Assembly (NCBI GenBank): GCA_012798835.1
Contig: JAAZML010000072.1
Span: forward strand, 1 to 37,307
DNA from: Clostridium sp.
GTDB lineage: Bacteria > Bacillota > Clostridia > Acetivibrionales > Acetivibrionaceae
Reading direction: 5' to 3'
DNA: 37,307 nucleotides
Shown: positions 26,474 through 34,857 of the stretch, in pieces
Position numbering within the stretch: position 1 is the stretch's first letter
How the letters are laid out: every line of letters starts with the position of its first letter
The notes under the pieces: generated by a model
What the model was told of the DNA's origin: nothing
Databases searched by the model: none
The model's input: the letters and a program-made list of their open reading frames with translations, nothing else
Program-made: the position numbers and the translations under genes

Positions 26474-28222
26474 TTAGGACGCCGAGTTATCCCCATCTTG
26501 TCCCTGCTCTATTGCAAGAACCTGCTCTAATATTCTGTTGGCTCCATCAAATTCTGAGTAAATGACAGGTATATCCTCTATCTCTTTTTTAGCTCTCCAC
26601 ATATTATCATGGGATACATGGGAAGTGACAACAACAACGATATCGGTTTCTTTAAGTTCGGTGCTAATTTTTGCCCAAGGCTCAAATCCTTCCAAAACCT
26701 CCGCCCTGTAACCAAACTTTAGAAGGCAAAGTTTGTATGAATTTTCGTAGGCCTTATTTCCTAAAACCAAAATTTGCTTTGTAACTTCTATTCTCTCTTT
26801 TTTATCCTGTCTTTTAAAGGTTTGGATATTGGTAATATTCCTTTTGACCGCATCGTCCCCTAGTTCTAGTCCATCATCTTCTACGCCACAAAAATTATTA
26901 TATTCGTCCACATAGGCCACTTGCCCTACTCTTAAGTAGGGAGGTGCATCATTTATTATTACTTTTTCTCCGGAAAGCTTCTTTAGGAAGGTTAGACCCT
27001 CTTTTATTTCCACCACACCGTATTCAAACCTGTCATAAAAGCTCGAAAGTGTGTAAAATCTTCCCGAAGCTATTGAGTGCACAATACTTCCATTTTTAAG
27101 ACATAATATCTGTTGTTCCTTAAAATTTATTTTATCCGTATCCATAGATTTAAAAAATTCCTTCCCCGTCTCTATCTCCCTTAGTAAAACACCTCCGGGC
27201 AGAACCTTTAAAACAAATACAAAAATATGTTCTTTGATCTTGGCTGAAAACATAAAACTATCCGCATTATGCTTTGCCTGCCTGTAAAATCTAATAAAAT
27301 TGTTATCGTTATCTATAGATACAATGTTTTTATCCCTCAGTTTAATATTGGATGGGATATTGTTAAGGGGCAGATACTCATTATCACCTTTATTTATAAA
27401 AATACCTGAATCATTTATTGTTACTACTGCAAAACTGCTTATGTTGGAAGTTATTATTTCGTTATCGCCCACCCAATACGGGAAAACATATTTAAAACAA
27501 CTATATTCGTCAACAAGGACAAACTGACTTTGGGCAATATAAATTGGTGTAGGTATTTCGTAGATCTCATTTCTTTGTTTGTTGGGGAAAACCACATAAT
27601 GGCGATTGTTCTCAATCTCACAGTAGCCAATCCTCGGGGTGTCAAAGACCTTGATAAATCTTTTAAGTTTATTGTGTTCATCCTCTTCGCCCATAGCTAA
27701 TACCAAATTTTCTTTTTTGGACCTTCGGCCCTCCGGTTCATAAACGGTTATAAACGTAAGCAGTTCGGATCCGTATTTACAGCAATTAATAAGCTCTATA
27801 TTCTGATCAATATGGGCTGCCACACATTTATCGTATTTCGAAAAATCATGGCCAACGCATAGAATCCCCACATTACCCCAATTGATGTTTGCTGCACTTA
27901 TGCTAAGACCGCTTTTTGCCAAATTCTCGCTAAAAACATATTTATGTCTAACAAGCCATTCTAAATAATAAATACCCTGGCCTATGATGTTATCTCTTTC
28001 TTCTTCTTGAAACAATAAAATTATGGGATTGTTATTACTGTCCACAGCAATTCCATCAATTATATCACCTCCATCAATAATATAGTCTTCTGCAATAAGC
28101 TTTAAATTTAGAAACAAATCTGCATATTTTTTTATTTTATCTTTTGTCAATCGATCAATAAATGGGCTGCAGCCTCTCAATTCTTTCAAATTTTTAATGT
28201 CAAATATTTTTACTTGGCTCAT
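26474..28222 (-). CDS. DUF2325 protein with a nuclease-like N-terminal region
   Basis: I recognise both ends of this 582-aa protein but not the middle. The C-terminus (about 484-575) reads ILVLGNKAYENSYKLCLLK, then VVVVTSHVSHDNMW, the pattern of DUF2325. The N-terminus (about 20-110) has GIAVDSNNNPIILLF and then IIGQGIYYLEWLVRHK, like DUF91/NucS-type PD-(D/E)xK domains. However, the expected E-x-K after the second strand is missing, so it is probably inactive as a nuclease. The middle (about 120-480) is mostly beta-strand-like. No signal peptide is seen, so it is likely cytoplasmic. GGAGG lies seven bases before the ATG. It precedes the FN3/SLH genes and may control or accompany them. Confidence 0.65.
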   Translation of the reverse strand: MSQVKIFDIKNLKELRGCSPFIDRLTKDKIKKYADLFLNLKLIAEDYIIDGGDIIDGIAVDSNNNPIILLFQEEERDNIIGQGIYYLEWLVRHKYVFSENLAKSGLSISAANINWGNVGILCVGHDFSKYDKCVAAHIDQNIELINCCKYGSELLTFITVYEPEGRRSKKENLVLAMGEEDEHNKLKRFIKVFDTPRIGYCEIENNRHYVVFPNKQRNEIYEIPTPIYIAQSQFVLVDEYSCFKYVFPYWVGDNEIITSNISSFAVVTINDSGIFINKGDNEYLPLNNIPSNIKLRDKNIVSIDNDNNFIRFYRQAKHNADSFMFSAKIKEHIFVFVLKVLPGGVLLREIETGKEFFKSMDTDKINFKEQQILCLKNGSIVHSIASGRFYTLSSFYDRFEYGVVEIKEGLTFLKKLSGEKVIINDAPPYLRVGQVAYVDEYNNFCGVEDDGLELGDDAVKRNITNIQTFKRQDKKERIEVTKQILVLGNKAYENSYKLCLLKFGYRAEVLEGFEPWAKISTELKETDIVVVVTSHVSHDNMWRAKKEIEDIPVIYSEFDGANRILEQVLAIEQGQDGDNSAS

Positions 28223-28586
28223 AAAATCGCCTCCACTTTATCTATCTTATTTTCTAAAAATGGGCATAATAATTTCTAATCGAATATAATATTCATCCCT
28301 GGGCTTCTGCGTTTTTTGTAAATCATCTAGGATATTTGGATTTTGGAGCAACGTTATTTCTTCCCATAATATATGATACCTTATATACAAATATTATATG
28401 TATCATAAGCTTTATTTCCCAAAAAGAAGTTGAATATCCTGGAACCTTTGACTCTGACTCTGAAAAGAATTTGATTCAAAACTATAAATGTTTGTTGGAA
28501 AATGCATAGATAACTTCAAAGCATAATTTACTATGAAAATTGCTTTTTATGGTTTTTGTTTGATTTGAAATATTATTTTAATATAA
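28223..28586. other. Gene-free stretch between tagO and the DUF2325 gene
   Basis: This 364-base AT-rich region has no ORF of note. It contains one clear inverted repeat, TATGATAC (28372-28379) with GTATCATA (28400-28407). A minus-strand TATAAT (28398-28393) lies inside the loop. An AT-only hairpin lies just after the tagO stop. No strong promoter pair or terminator with a T tract was found. Confidence 0.5.
28372..28407. repeat. 8-bp inverted repeat enclosing a -10-like element
   Basis: TATGATAC and GTATCATA are perfect complements separated by 20 bases. The loop holds TATAAT on the minus strand, 150-176 bases before the DUF2325 start. It could be an operator flanking a -10 box, but no good -35 is visible. 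Confidence 0.4.
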
Positions 28587-29741
28587 TTAATTTCTCTTAC
28601 CATGTATATCTAATTTACCGTGTCCCTGCTTGCCGATCACTGGATTTACTGTCTCTGTTTCTTTTTTATCTTCTTCTATGAATTCTATTTCATCGTTCTC
28701 CAACATATATTTTGCGCCGCCAATAACAAAAATGGCAACGGTAATTACCAAAATTATCGCACTAACAAAACCCCTGTCCGCCAAGACGATGGCACTAAGC
28801 CCTAATGTTGCACTCAGTGTATACATAACAAGGACCGCCTGTTTATGGCTATAGCCCATATCCATGAGCCTGTGATGCAGATGTCCTCTATCTCCCTGCA
28901 TGATGGGCTTTCTTTTTAAAAGCCTTCTAACTACTGTAGATAAGATGTCAAACAACGGCAAACCCAACACCAGCAGCGGTATCGCAATTGATAGGGCTGC
29001 ATAAAATTTCAGCATCCCCTGAATCGAAACAATTGACAGGGTAAAACCTAAAAATGTTGAGCCCGTATCCCCCATAAATATCTTTGCCGGATTGAAATTG
29101 TATGGCAAAAAACCCAGTGTGGAACCGGCCAGAATTATGGTAATTAGTGCACTTTCCGGATCCCCTGTTATGAGAGCAACAAAAAATAGGGAAAGGTATG
29201 ATATTGATGAAACTCCCGCCGCAAGACCGTCAAGTCCATCTATTAAATTGATTGCGTTGGTAACACCTACTATCCAAAGCACGGTCAAAGGATAAGATAT
29301 ATAATTGCTAAGCTGGGTTGTTCCTCCTTCGATAAAGGGGTTGGTTAAGTTTACAATCCGGGTACCGGAAATTATTATTACGATTACGGTAGCAATAATT
29401 TGGAAAAACAGTTTGATTTTTGGTCCCAACTGTTTGACATCGTCAATAATACCAACAGTAACTATAATAACAGCCCCCATAAGAAGCCCAATAAGCTGTT
29501 TGCTTGGGATAATACCCGTCTTATTAATGTATGTACATGCAATCCCAAATGTAAGCGAAACCATAAATCCGATAAATATAGATAATCCCCCAAGCCTTGC
29601 GGTAGGTTTTTTGTGTATTCTCCTTGGGTCATCAGGCACATCAATAGCCCCCAACTTGAAAGAAATCTTTTTCGCTACCGGCGTAAAAGAAAATGCCACA
29701 ATAAATGCTAGGGCAAAGGAAATAACATATTCATAAATCAT
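28587..29741 (-). CDS. tagO: Undecaprenyl-phosphate N-acetylhexosamine-1-phosphate transferase (TagO/WecA type)
   Basis: This 384-aa multi-spanning membrane enzyme transfers GlcNAc-1-phosphate (or a similar sugar phosphate) from UDP-sugar to undecaprenyl phosphate. It starts teichoic-acid or secondary wall polymer synthesis. Family motifs are in place: DVPDDPRRIHKKPTARLGG, the Asp-rich NLIDGLDGLAAG, FMGDTGSTFLGF and the cytoplasmic RGHLHHRLMDMGYS. About ten membrane segments precede a short polar tail. This is relevant to the nearby SLH proteins, which bind such polymers. The ATG at 29741 has AAGGG eight bases upstream. GTG or TTG starts one to three codons earlier cannot be excluded. Confidence 0.92.
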   Translation of the reverse strand: MIYEYVISFALAFIVAFSFTPVAKKISFKLGAIDVPDDPRRIHKKPTARLGGLSIFIGFMVSLTFGIACTYINKTGIIPSKQLIGLLMGAVIIVTVGIIDDVKQLGPKIKLFFQIIATVIVIIISGTRIVNLTNPFIEGGTTQLSNYISYPLTVLWIVGVTNAINLIDGLDGLAAGVSSISYLSLFFVALITGDPESALITIILAGSTLGFLPYNFNPAKIFMGDTGSTFLGFTLSIVSIQGMLKFYAALSIAIPLLVLGLPLFDILSTVVRRLLKRKPIMQGDRGHLHHRLMDMGYSHKQAVLVMYTLSATLGLSAIVLADRGFVSAIILVITVAIFVIGGAKYMLENDEIEFIEEDKKETETVNPVIGKQGHGKLDIHGKRN

Positions 29742-29805
29742 TGTCAACACCCTTCTCCTATCAGAGTCATTTAATCATTTGTATCTTGCACTCAGTGCTA
29801 TTTAG

Positions 29806-29811
29806 ATTATA
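29806..29811 (-). promoter_or_regulatory. Extended -10 promoter element before tagO
   Basis: The minus strand reads TGTTATAAT, an extended -10 with a perfect TATAAT. The -35 (TTCAGT) is poor. The predicted start is near 29800. An 11-base palindrome (GCACTCAGTGC, 29788-29798) lies at the start of the leader. Confidence 0.45.
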
Positions 29812-29846
29812 ACACTACTTAGTATTAAACTGAAACTAAATTTATA

Positions 29847-30302
29847 TTAAATTTTATCATCCGGTTCAAATTTTATAACCCTAATACCGCCTTCCTCTAA
29901 CATATCCATAGCAAGCTTATCCGGATAATCTCCCCTAAATACAATCCTCCTAATTCCAGCATTTATGGACATTTTAGCACACAGCACACAGGGTTGATGG
30001 GTAACATATAAAGTTGCTCCATTAATGCTGGTGCCCGAATATGCCGCCTGTACTATTGCGTTTTGTTCTGCGTGCATGGCTCTGCAAATTTCATGCCTTT
30101 GCCCGGATGGTATCTTTAGTGCATCCCGCATACAACCCACCTCGACACAGTGTTTACAACCCATCGGGGCACCATTGTAGCCTGTTGAGAGAATTCTTTT
30201 ATCCTTTACTATAATAGCACCAACCTGACGCCTAAGGCAGGTCGATCTAGTTTTTATAAGCTCAACTATTTCCATGAAATATTCATCCCACGATGGCCTC
30301 AT
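29847..30302 (-). CDS. comEB: Deoxycytidylate deaminase family protein (ComEB type)
   Basis: This 151-aa zinc-dependent deaminase converts dCMP to dUMP for dTMP synthesis. The catalytic zinc site is HAEQNAI (His ligand and proton-shuttling Glu) with PCVLCAK (two Cys ligands). The insertion [13 protein letters not shown] with extra Cys residues is typical of dCMP deaminases of the ComEB group. The ATG has GGGGGG upstream. It follows upp with a 20-base gap and precedes tagO, a common order in Clostridia, where it salvages pyrimidines together with upp. Confidence 0.92.
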   Translation of the reverse strand: MRPSWDEYFMEIVELIKTRSTCLRRQVGAIIVKDKRILSTGYNGAPMGCKHCVEVGCMRDALKIPSGQRHEICRAMHAEQNAIVQAAYSGTSINGATLYVTHQPCVLCAKMSINAGIRRIVFRGDYPDKLAMDMLEEGGIRVIKFEPDDKI

Positions 30303-30322
30303 AAACTTTCACCCCCCGCACT

Positions 30323-30952
30323 TTATTTAGTACCAAACAGCCTATCCCCCGCATCACCCAATCCCGGAAGAATATACCCATGACTGTCTAACTTTTTGTC
30401 TATGGAAGCACAAAATATCATCACATCCGGGTGCTCCTTTCTAAGTCTATCTATTCCATCCTCCGATGCAACAAGGCACATTAGTTTGATGCCGGTTATG
30501 CCATTTTCTTTAAGATAGCCTATTGCAGCCGATGCCGTACCGCCGGTCGCAAGCATGGGCTCTAGCACAACTATTTCCCTTTCATGGGCATCAGAGGGGA
30601 GCTTGCAGTAATATTTCACCGGTTTGAGCGTGTCGGGTTCTCTGTACAAACCCATATGCCCAACCTTTGCCATTGGCAATAGTCTTAACATTCCATCGAC
30701 CATGCCCAATCCCGCCCTTAGTATGGGTAAAATACCCATCTTTTTGCCGGATATAACCTTTGTCTTGGCCACACCAACGGGAGTCTCGATTTCTACCTCC
30801 TTGAGGGGCATGTTCCGCGTAACTTCGTACCCCATCAACATAGATATTTCCGAAACTAACTCACGAAACTCCTTTGTTTGGGTATTCTTGTCCCTTAAAA
30901 GCGATATCTTATGCTGTATTAGTGGATGATCCATAATAAAAACATTATCCAT
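30323..30952 (-). CDS. upp: Uracil phosphoribosyltransferase
   Basis: This 209-aa Upp converts uracil and PRPP to UMP. The PRPP-binding loop is [14 protein letters not shown], and the N-terminal [14 protein letters not shown] and the late [11 protein letters not shown] are family hallmarks. Length is standard. AGGAG lies twelve bases before the ATG, a little far, but the N-terminus aligns with other Upp proteins from this Met. rpiB ends 15 bases upstream, so rpiB-upp-comEB probably form one transcript. Confidence 0.97.
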   Translation of the reverse strand: MDNVFIMDHPLIQHKISLLRDKNTQTKEFRELVSEISMLMGYEVTRNMPLKEVEIETPVGVAKTKVISGKKMGILPILRAGLGMVDGMLRLLPMAKVGHMGLYREPDTLKPVKYYCKLPSDAHEREIVVLEPMLATGGTASAAIGYLKENGITGIKLMCLVASEDGIDRLRKEHPDVMIFCASIDKKLDSHGYILPGLGDAGDRLFGTK

Positions 30953-30967
30953 AGGTCTTCACATCTC

Positions 30968-31417
30968 CTATTTGTTGTATTCTTTCTCTATTTTATTAAT
31001 TTTATCTATCCTATTTGTATGTCTTTCCCCAAGAAATTCAGACCTTAGCCATACCTTAACTATATCTATTGCAATATCAAAACCCAAGATCCGTTCCCCA
31101 AGAGCTAGCACATTCGCATCATTATGTCTTCTGCTCATCCTTGCCATATAGGTATTGGTACACACAGCAGCCCTGATTCCTGGTATCTTGTTTGCTGCAA
31201 TAGACATCCCAAGGCCCGTTCCACATACCAAAATACCCCTATCACATTCTCCGCTCTTTACTGCTTCCGCTACCTCACGGGCAAATTCTGGATAATCCAC
31301 AGATTCTATATTATGCGTCCCAAAATCCCGAATGTTGTAGCCATTTTCCTTTAGGTGGTTTATTATCTTACCCTTTAGGTTGAAACCCCCATGATCACTT
31401 CCAATCCCGATTCTCAT
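30968..31417 (-). CDS. rpiB: Ribose-5-phosphate isomerase B
   Basis: This 149-aa RpiB/LacAB-family isomerase interconverts ribose 5-phosphate and ribulose 5-phosphate in the pentose phosphate pathway. SDHGGFNLKG is the N-terminal phosphate/sugar loop, the catalytic Cys lies in VCGTGLGMSIAANK, and the RHNDANVLALGER block is typical. The ATG has AGGAGG six bases upstream. It has its own near-consensus promoter at 31512-31540 and leads the rpiB-upp-comEB group. In Bacillus the orthologue YwlF also lies near ywlE, ywlC and upp. Confidence 0.96.
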   Translation of the reverse strand: MRIGIGSDHGGFNLKGKIINHLKENGYNIRDFGTHNIESVDYPEFAREVAEAVKSGECDRGILVCGTGLGMSIAANKIPGIRAAVCTNTYMARMSRRHNDANVLALGERILGFDIAIDIVKVWLRSEFLGERHTNRIDKINKIEKEYNK

Positions 31418-31511
31418 ACTAAGCCTCCTCGATATTTACAAGTAACCCTGTACTTATGGGCTATTTTATTTTGGCCTTTTATCATCAGATATAAAGGTAT
31501 TCTAGTAGTAT

Positions 31512-31540
31512 ATTTTATAACATTAGAATCCTTGTGTCAA
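31512..31540 (-). promoter_or_regulatory. Near-consensus promoter of rpiB-upp-comEB
   Basis: The minus strand has a perfect TTGACA (31540-31535), a 17-base spacer and TAAAAT (31517-31512). The predicted start near 31505 gives a leader of about 88 bases. Confidence 0.75.
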
Positions 31541-31567
31541 AAAATTTTGCAGGGGTTTTAGACACCG

Positions 31568-31915
31568 CTAAATGCAAGTAATAATCCAATCGGCTATGGC
31601 AACAATTAGCATGAGCAAAAAAGAGATTTTTGCCGCATAATCGGTTGACTTGATAATGTTATGATGACCTTCTAACCTGCCTCTCACGCTCCTGCGTATT
31701 ACCTCTGATAAACAAAATACGTATACCAAAATTCCCGCCTTGTTAAACGCAAAAGCACTGGCAAAATCGCCGCAACCCAAAGAAGCAAAACACCTTGTCA
31801 TGCCGCAGAAGGGACAATTATGACCGGTAATAAGCCTGAAGGGACATATAAACACGCTCCTAAAATAAAGCCCGGGTATCTTTACGTAGGCATATCCATC
31901 ATTGAGCACCAGCAT
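31568..31915 (-). CDS. DUF2752 membrane protein, N-terminus encoded further upstream
   Basis: This is a small membrane protein of the DUF2752 family, recognised by ICPFRLITGHNCPFCGMTRC, then GDFASAFAFNKAG, and a final membrane segment. Function is unknown. The coordinates given start at the first ATG (115 aa), but that start removes the first membrane helix. The same frame continues upstream with EWGIIIFLILILISPF and stays open to 32077 with no ATG, GTG or TTG. The likely true start is the ATT at 32002, five bases after GGGGGCGG, giving 144 aa, the normal family size. An ATA at 32062 after GAGGTG is a second choice. Confidence 0.75.
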   Translation of the reverse strand: MLVLNDGYAYVKIPGLYFRSVFICPFRLITGHNCPFCGMTRCFASLGCGDFASAFAFNKAGILVYVFCLSEVIRRSVRGRLEGHHNIIKSTDYAAKISFLLMLIVAIADWIITCI

Positions 31916-32077
31916 AAAAGGGGAAATTAAAATGAGAATCAGGAATATAATTATTCCCCATTCACTTCTTTTGCATAGGTTATTAGTTCTTACATTCCTA
32001 ATGCTAGCCGCCCCCGCCCGTTTGCTATGCGAGGGGTCTAGAACCTTTTTATTTCCGTTTATTTTATAAACACCTCT
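31916..32077 (-). other. In-frame upstream extension of the DUF2752 gene without a standard start codon
   Basis: Reading the minus strand in frame with the DUF2752 ORF gives a polar stretch followed by a hydrophobic helix ending at the first ATG; the frame closes at the TAA at 32078-32080. Possible starts are ATT (32002-32000) with GGGGGCGG five bases before, or ATA (32062-32060) with GAGGTG eight bases before. From 32081 to 32303 no gene, promoter pair or terminator is convincing. Confidence 0.6.
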
Positions 32078-32303
32078 TTACATTCCGCCTCAATACAAAC
32101 CGCATGCTATAACTTAAGCATAACCACCACGAATGCCCATATAACGGATAACGCATGCAAACCTAAATCACGAATTTACGATATGCGAAAAAAATCCCAA
32201 GGGTATCCATTCACTTAATAATTATGATATAATATAACATATGATTTGTCATCTGTTTTAGGAGTAATTTGTATAAATGTTTGAAAAATCCACTTCTTTT
32301 ATG

Positions 32304-32789
32304 CTATAAAGGTTCAAGCTTCGACATCAACTCATCAATAGCCTGCTTTAGAATTCCTGCACAGTATCTATAGGTTTCTGCCGACATACCATAGGGGTCG
32401 GGGATATTCATACATGTAGAGCTTTCGCCCCTTTTGCCTCCAAAAACAAATTCTTTTAATACCCAAACCTTTTCCAGCGCCTCAGGAAACATTTTTATAA
32501 TTGCATTTTTGTGATCATAAGTCATTGTCAGTATCAAAAACGCCTCAGCGATATCACCCTTTGTAAGCCGACGGGATTTATGCGTTTTAATGTCAATCCC
32601 GTAACCCTCTTTTAGCACTTCTATCGCTTTAGGGTTTGCCCCATACCCTTCAAAAGCGGATACACCAGCCGAAATACCCTTGTAGCCCTCCAACCCCTTT
32701 TCGCTGTTTTTTATGGCAAAATTAAAAAGTCCCTCCGCCATACTGCTTCTGCATGTGTTCCCCGTGCATACAAAAAGAATCTTTTTCAT
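32304..32789 (-). CDS. ywlE: Protein-arginine phosphatase (YwlE type, low-molecular-weight phosphatase family)
   Basis: This 161-aa protein has the active-site loop VCTGNTCRSS (Cys8 to Arg14) and the general acid Asp in IPDPYGM near residue 135. The Thr in the loop (CTGNTCRS) is the residue that in YwlE favours phospho-arginine over phospho-tyrosine. It therefore probably reverses McsB-type arginine phosphorylation, which marks proteins for Clp degradation. The ORF-track TTG start overlaps the ribosome site; the ATG at 32789 has AGGAG eight bases upstream. It follows tsaC/ywlC after 84 bases, as in Bacillus. Confidence 0.92.
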   Translation of the reverse strand: MKKILFVCTGNTCRSSMAEGLFNFAIKNSEKGLEGYKGISAGVSAFEGYGANPKAIEVLKEGYGIDIKTHKSRRLTKGDIAEAFLILTMTYDHKNAIIKMFPEALEKVWVLKEFVFGGKRGESSTCMNIPDPYGMSAETYRYCAGILKQAIDELMSKLEPL

Positions 32790-32873
32790 CTTTAGAGCTC
32801 CTCTCCCCAATCGTATGTATCATATTTGGGCAATTTCCCCGCTGATACGACCCTAGGTTTTGCTATTTTAGTT

Positions 32874-33926
32874 TCAAACTCTGATAATGTTATAACCAGA
32901 GGCCTTCTCCAAGCGATTCATTATTGCAAGACCTATTCCCTGATCACTTATTGCTTCGGCAAGTATAAGTTTTACGCCAATATTGTCAAAATCCCTTAAC
33001 GCCTTAAAAAGGTTTGATGCAATGGTTCTGGGATTCTGTCGATCCCCTACAGAAATTGTTGGCGTGCCGTTGTAAAATGCACTTGTCTGCTCGGTGGAAA
33101 GTATACCAACAGCAATATTATCTGCCTTACATCCTTTTGCTAATGCCTTTATTTTTTCAACAACTTTTAAAATCTCACCCTCAACAACAATAATATCGGC
33201 CTTGGGGGAATAATGCGTATATTTCATCCCCGGTGCCCTAGGCGCAAGCCCCTCCAGATTTTTATTCCTCAGTGACTTATCCATCGCCACATCCCCAATA
33301 ACAGCAGTCAGCTCCTCAAAGGATATCCCGCCCGGTCTTAATATCATCGGGGGATCAATAGTCATATCAAGGACTGTAGACTCAACTCCAACCCTTGCAC
33401 AACCCCCATCTATTATTATGTCCACCTTGCCGTATAAATCATCCATAACATGGCTTACAGCCGTGGGACTAGGTCTACCGGATGTATTCGCACTAGGAGC
33501 GGCTATGGGTATTCCCGCTTCCTGAATTAGGGCAAGGGCAATAGGGTGGGAGGGTACTCTCAAGCCAACCGTTTGGAGTCCTGCGGTAATTATGTCGGGT
33601 ATTAGCTTAGATTTTTCAAACAAAATAGTCAAAGGACCGGGCCAAAATTTGTCCATTAAAGTTTTTGCTTTAGAAGGGATCGATAGAACTAATTTGTCAA
33701 TAGATCCCTGATCAGTTATATGTAGAATTAGGGGGTTGTCCGTTGGTCTGCCTTTTGCCCTAAAAACTTTTTCAACGGCTTTTACATCCAAGGCGTTGGC
33801 CCCCAGCCCGTAAACTGTTTCGGTTGGGAAGGCCACAACTCCCCCCATTTGCAAAACCTTAGCTGCATATTCTATCTTTTTTATATCTATGTTTTCAATT
33901 TCTATCTTGAGTATTTCAGTTTTCAT
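32874..33926 (-). CDS. ywlC: L-threonylcarbamoyladenylate synthase (Sua5/YwlC type)
   Basis: This 350-aa enzyme makes threonylcarbamoyl-AMP from threonine, bicarbonate and ATP, the first step of t6A tRNA modification. TsaD (4115-5134) uses this product. The N-terminal YrdC domain (about 1-200) contains VVAFPTETVYGLGANA, the RPTDNPLILH nucleotide loop and PSANTSGRPSPT. The C-terminal Sua5 domain (about 230-350) makes it the long form. The ORF-track TTG start lies in the ribosome site; the ATG at 33926 is seven bases after GGGGTG. Confidence 0.95.
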   Translation of the reverse strand: MKTEILKIEIENIDIKKIEYAAKVLQMGGVVAFPTETVYGLGANALDVKAVEKVFRAKGRPTDNPLILHITDQGSIDKLVLSIPSKAKTLMDKFWPGPLTILFEKSKLIPDIITAGLQTVGLRVPSHPIALALIQEAGIPIAAPSANTSGRPSPTAVSHVMDDLYGKVDIIIDGGCARVGVESTVLDMTIDPPMILRPGGISFEELTAVIGDVAMDKSLRNKNLEGLAPRAPGMKYTHYSPKADIIVVEGEILKVVEKIKALAKGCKADNIAVGILSTEQTSAFYNGTPTISVGDRQNPRTIASNLFKALRDFDNIGVKLILAEAISDQGIGLAIMNRLEKASGYNIIRV

Positions 33927-34001
33927 ATCTTTACACCCCAAATTTTACTGCTTCCCTTTATCCTAAGTAACGCATATACCAAACCTTTTGCACTTTAAAA
34001 A

Positions 34002-34742
34002 TTAATTTAATAATGTAACTACCACACCGCAAACAAAGCCCATTAAATTTCCTATAGGAGACAACCTACCTGTATGCAGTCTTCTAGACTCTGCTATCAG
34101 CTCCCCATATATTACATAAAGCATAGCACCTGCAGCAAATCCCAGGCATGTGCCGATAAAACCTTTGGATATTCCCCCCAGAACGGCACCCGCTAAAGCA
34201 CCAATACCCATAGGGACACCCGATAGAACGGTAATTAAAAAAGCCTTGCTTTTGCTAAATCCCCCCGCCCTTAAGGGAATGGCCATGGCAATTCCCTCTG
34301 GAATATCATGGATCATAATAACAGTGGTTAGCATAATACCAAGAGTTGTTGAAGCCCCAAAACCCGCCCCAACTGCAAATCCTTCCGGGAAATTGTGAAG
34401 GGATATACCCACCGCCATTAATATACCCGCTCTTAAAAGACCGGTTTTCTTGTTTTTTTGTTTCCTGTCCCCAGCCCTTGTAATAAATTCTTCGACTATC
34501 ATTATTGTTAGTACACCAATTAGTATACCAATAAAAGCAGAAGCCGTCCCCCCATAAGAAAAAGCCTCCGGGATTAGTTCAAAACAAACAACAGCGGTCA
34601 TTAAACCTGCAGCAAATTCTAGAATAAAGCTCAAAAATCGCGGATTCATATCCTTTATAAAAAAAACTGCAAGCCCCCCGGTGCCTGTTCCCGTAATGCC
34701 GGTGACAAGACCTATAAGTGTTATTTTAATTATGTTATCCAT
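34002..34742 (-). CDS. ZIP-family divalent metal transporter
   Basis: This 246-aa protein has about eight membrane segments. Two metal-site helices carry the ZIP signatures HNFPEGFAVG and HDIPEGIAMA, in which His and Glu line the transport path. ZIP proteins of the ZupT type import zinc and other divalent metals. Which metal is carried here cannot be told. The ATG at 34742 has GGGGGG five bases upstream. The ORF-track start 17 codons earlier would add a charged tail before the first helix without a ribosome site. It sits between prfA and ywlC. Confidence 0.9.
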   Translation of the reverse strand: MDNIIKITLIGLVTGITGTGTGGLAVFFIKDMNPRFLSFILEFAAGLMTAVVCFELIPEAFSYGGTASAFIGILIGVLTIMIVEEFITRAGDRKQKNKKTGLLRAGILMAVGISLHNFPEGFAVGAGFGASTTLGIMLTTVIMIHDIPEGIAMAIPLRAGGFSKSKAFLITVLSGVPMGIGALAGAVLGGISKGFIGTCLGFAAGAMLYVIYGELIAESRRLHTGRLSPIGNLMGFVCGVVVTLLN

Positions 34743-34857
34743 ATCTGCCCCCCGAATACACTTTTCTGGTTTATCTTCTATTTGTATTCGCATTCGGGGT
34801 ACATTATTATAAGGTACTCTTTTTGATGTAGTGCTTTTTTAAGTATAGGTCAATATC

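Noticed and set aside
29305-29736. 143-aa plus-strand ORF
   Set aside because: It is antisense to tagO, whose motifs are certain; composition is that of a shadow frame.
32205-32230. Terminator near 32210 on the minus strand
   Set aside because: CCCTTGGG followed by T residues would need a two-base loop, which is too small.
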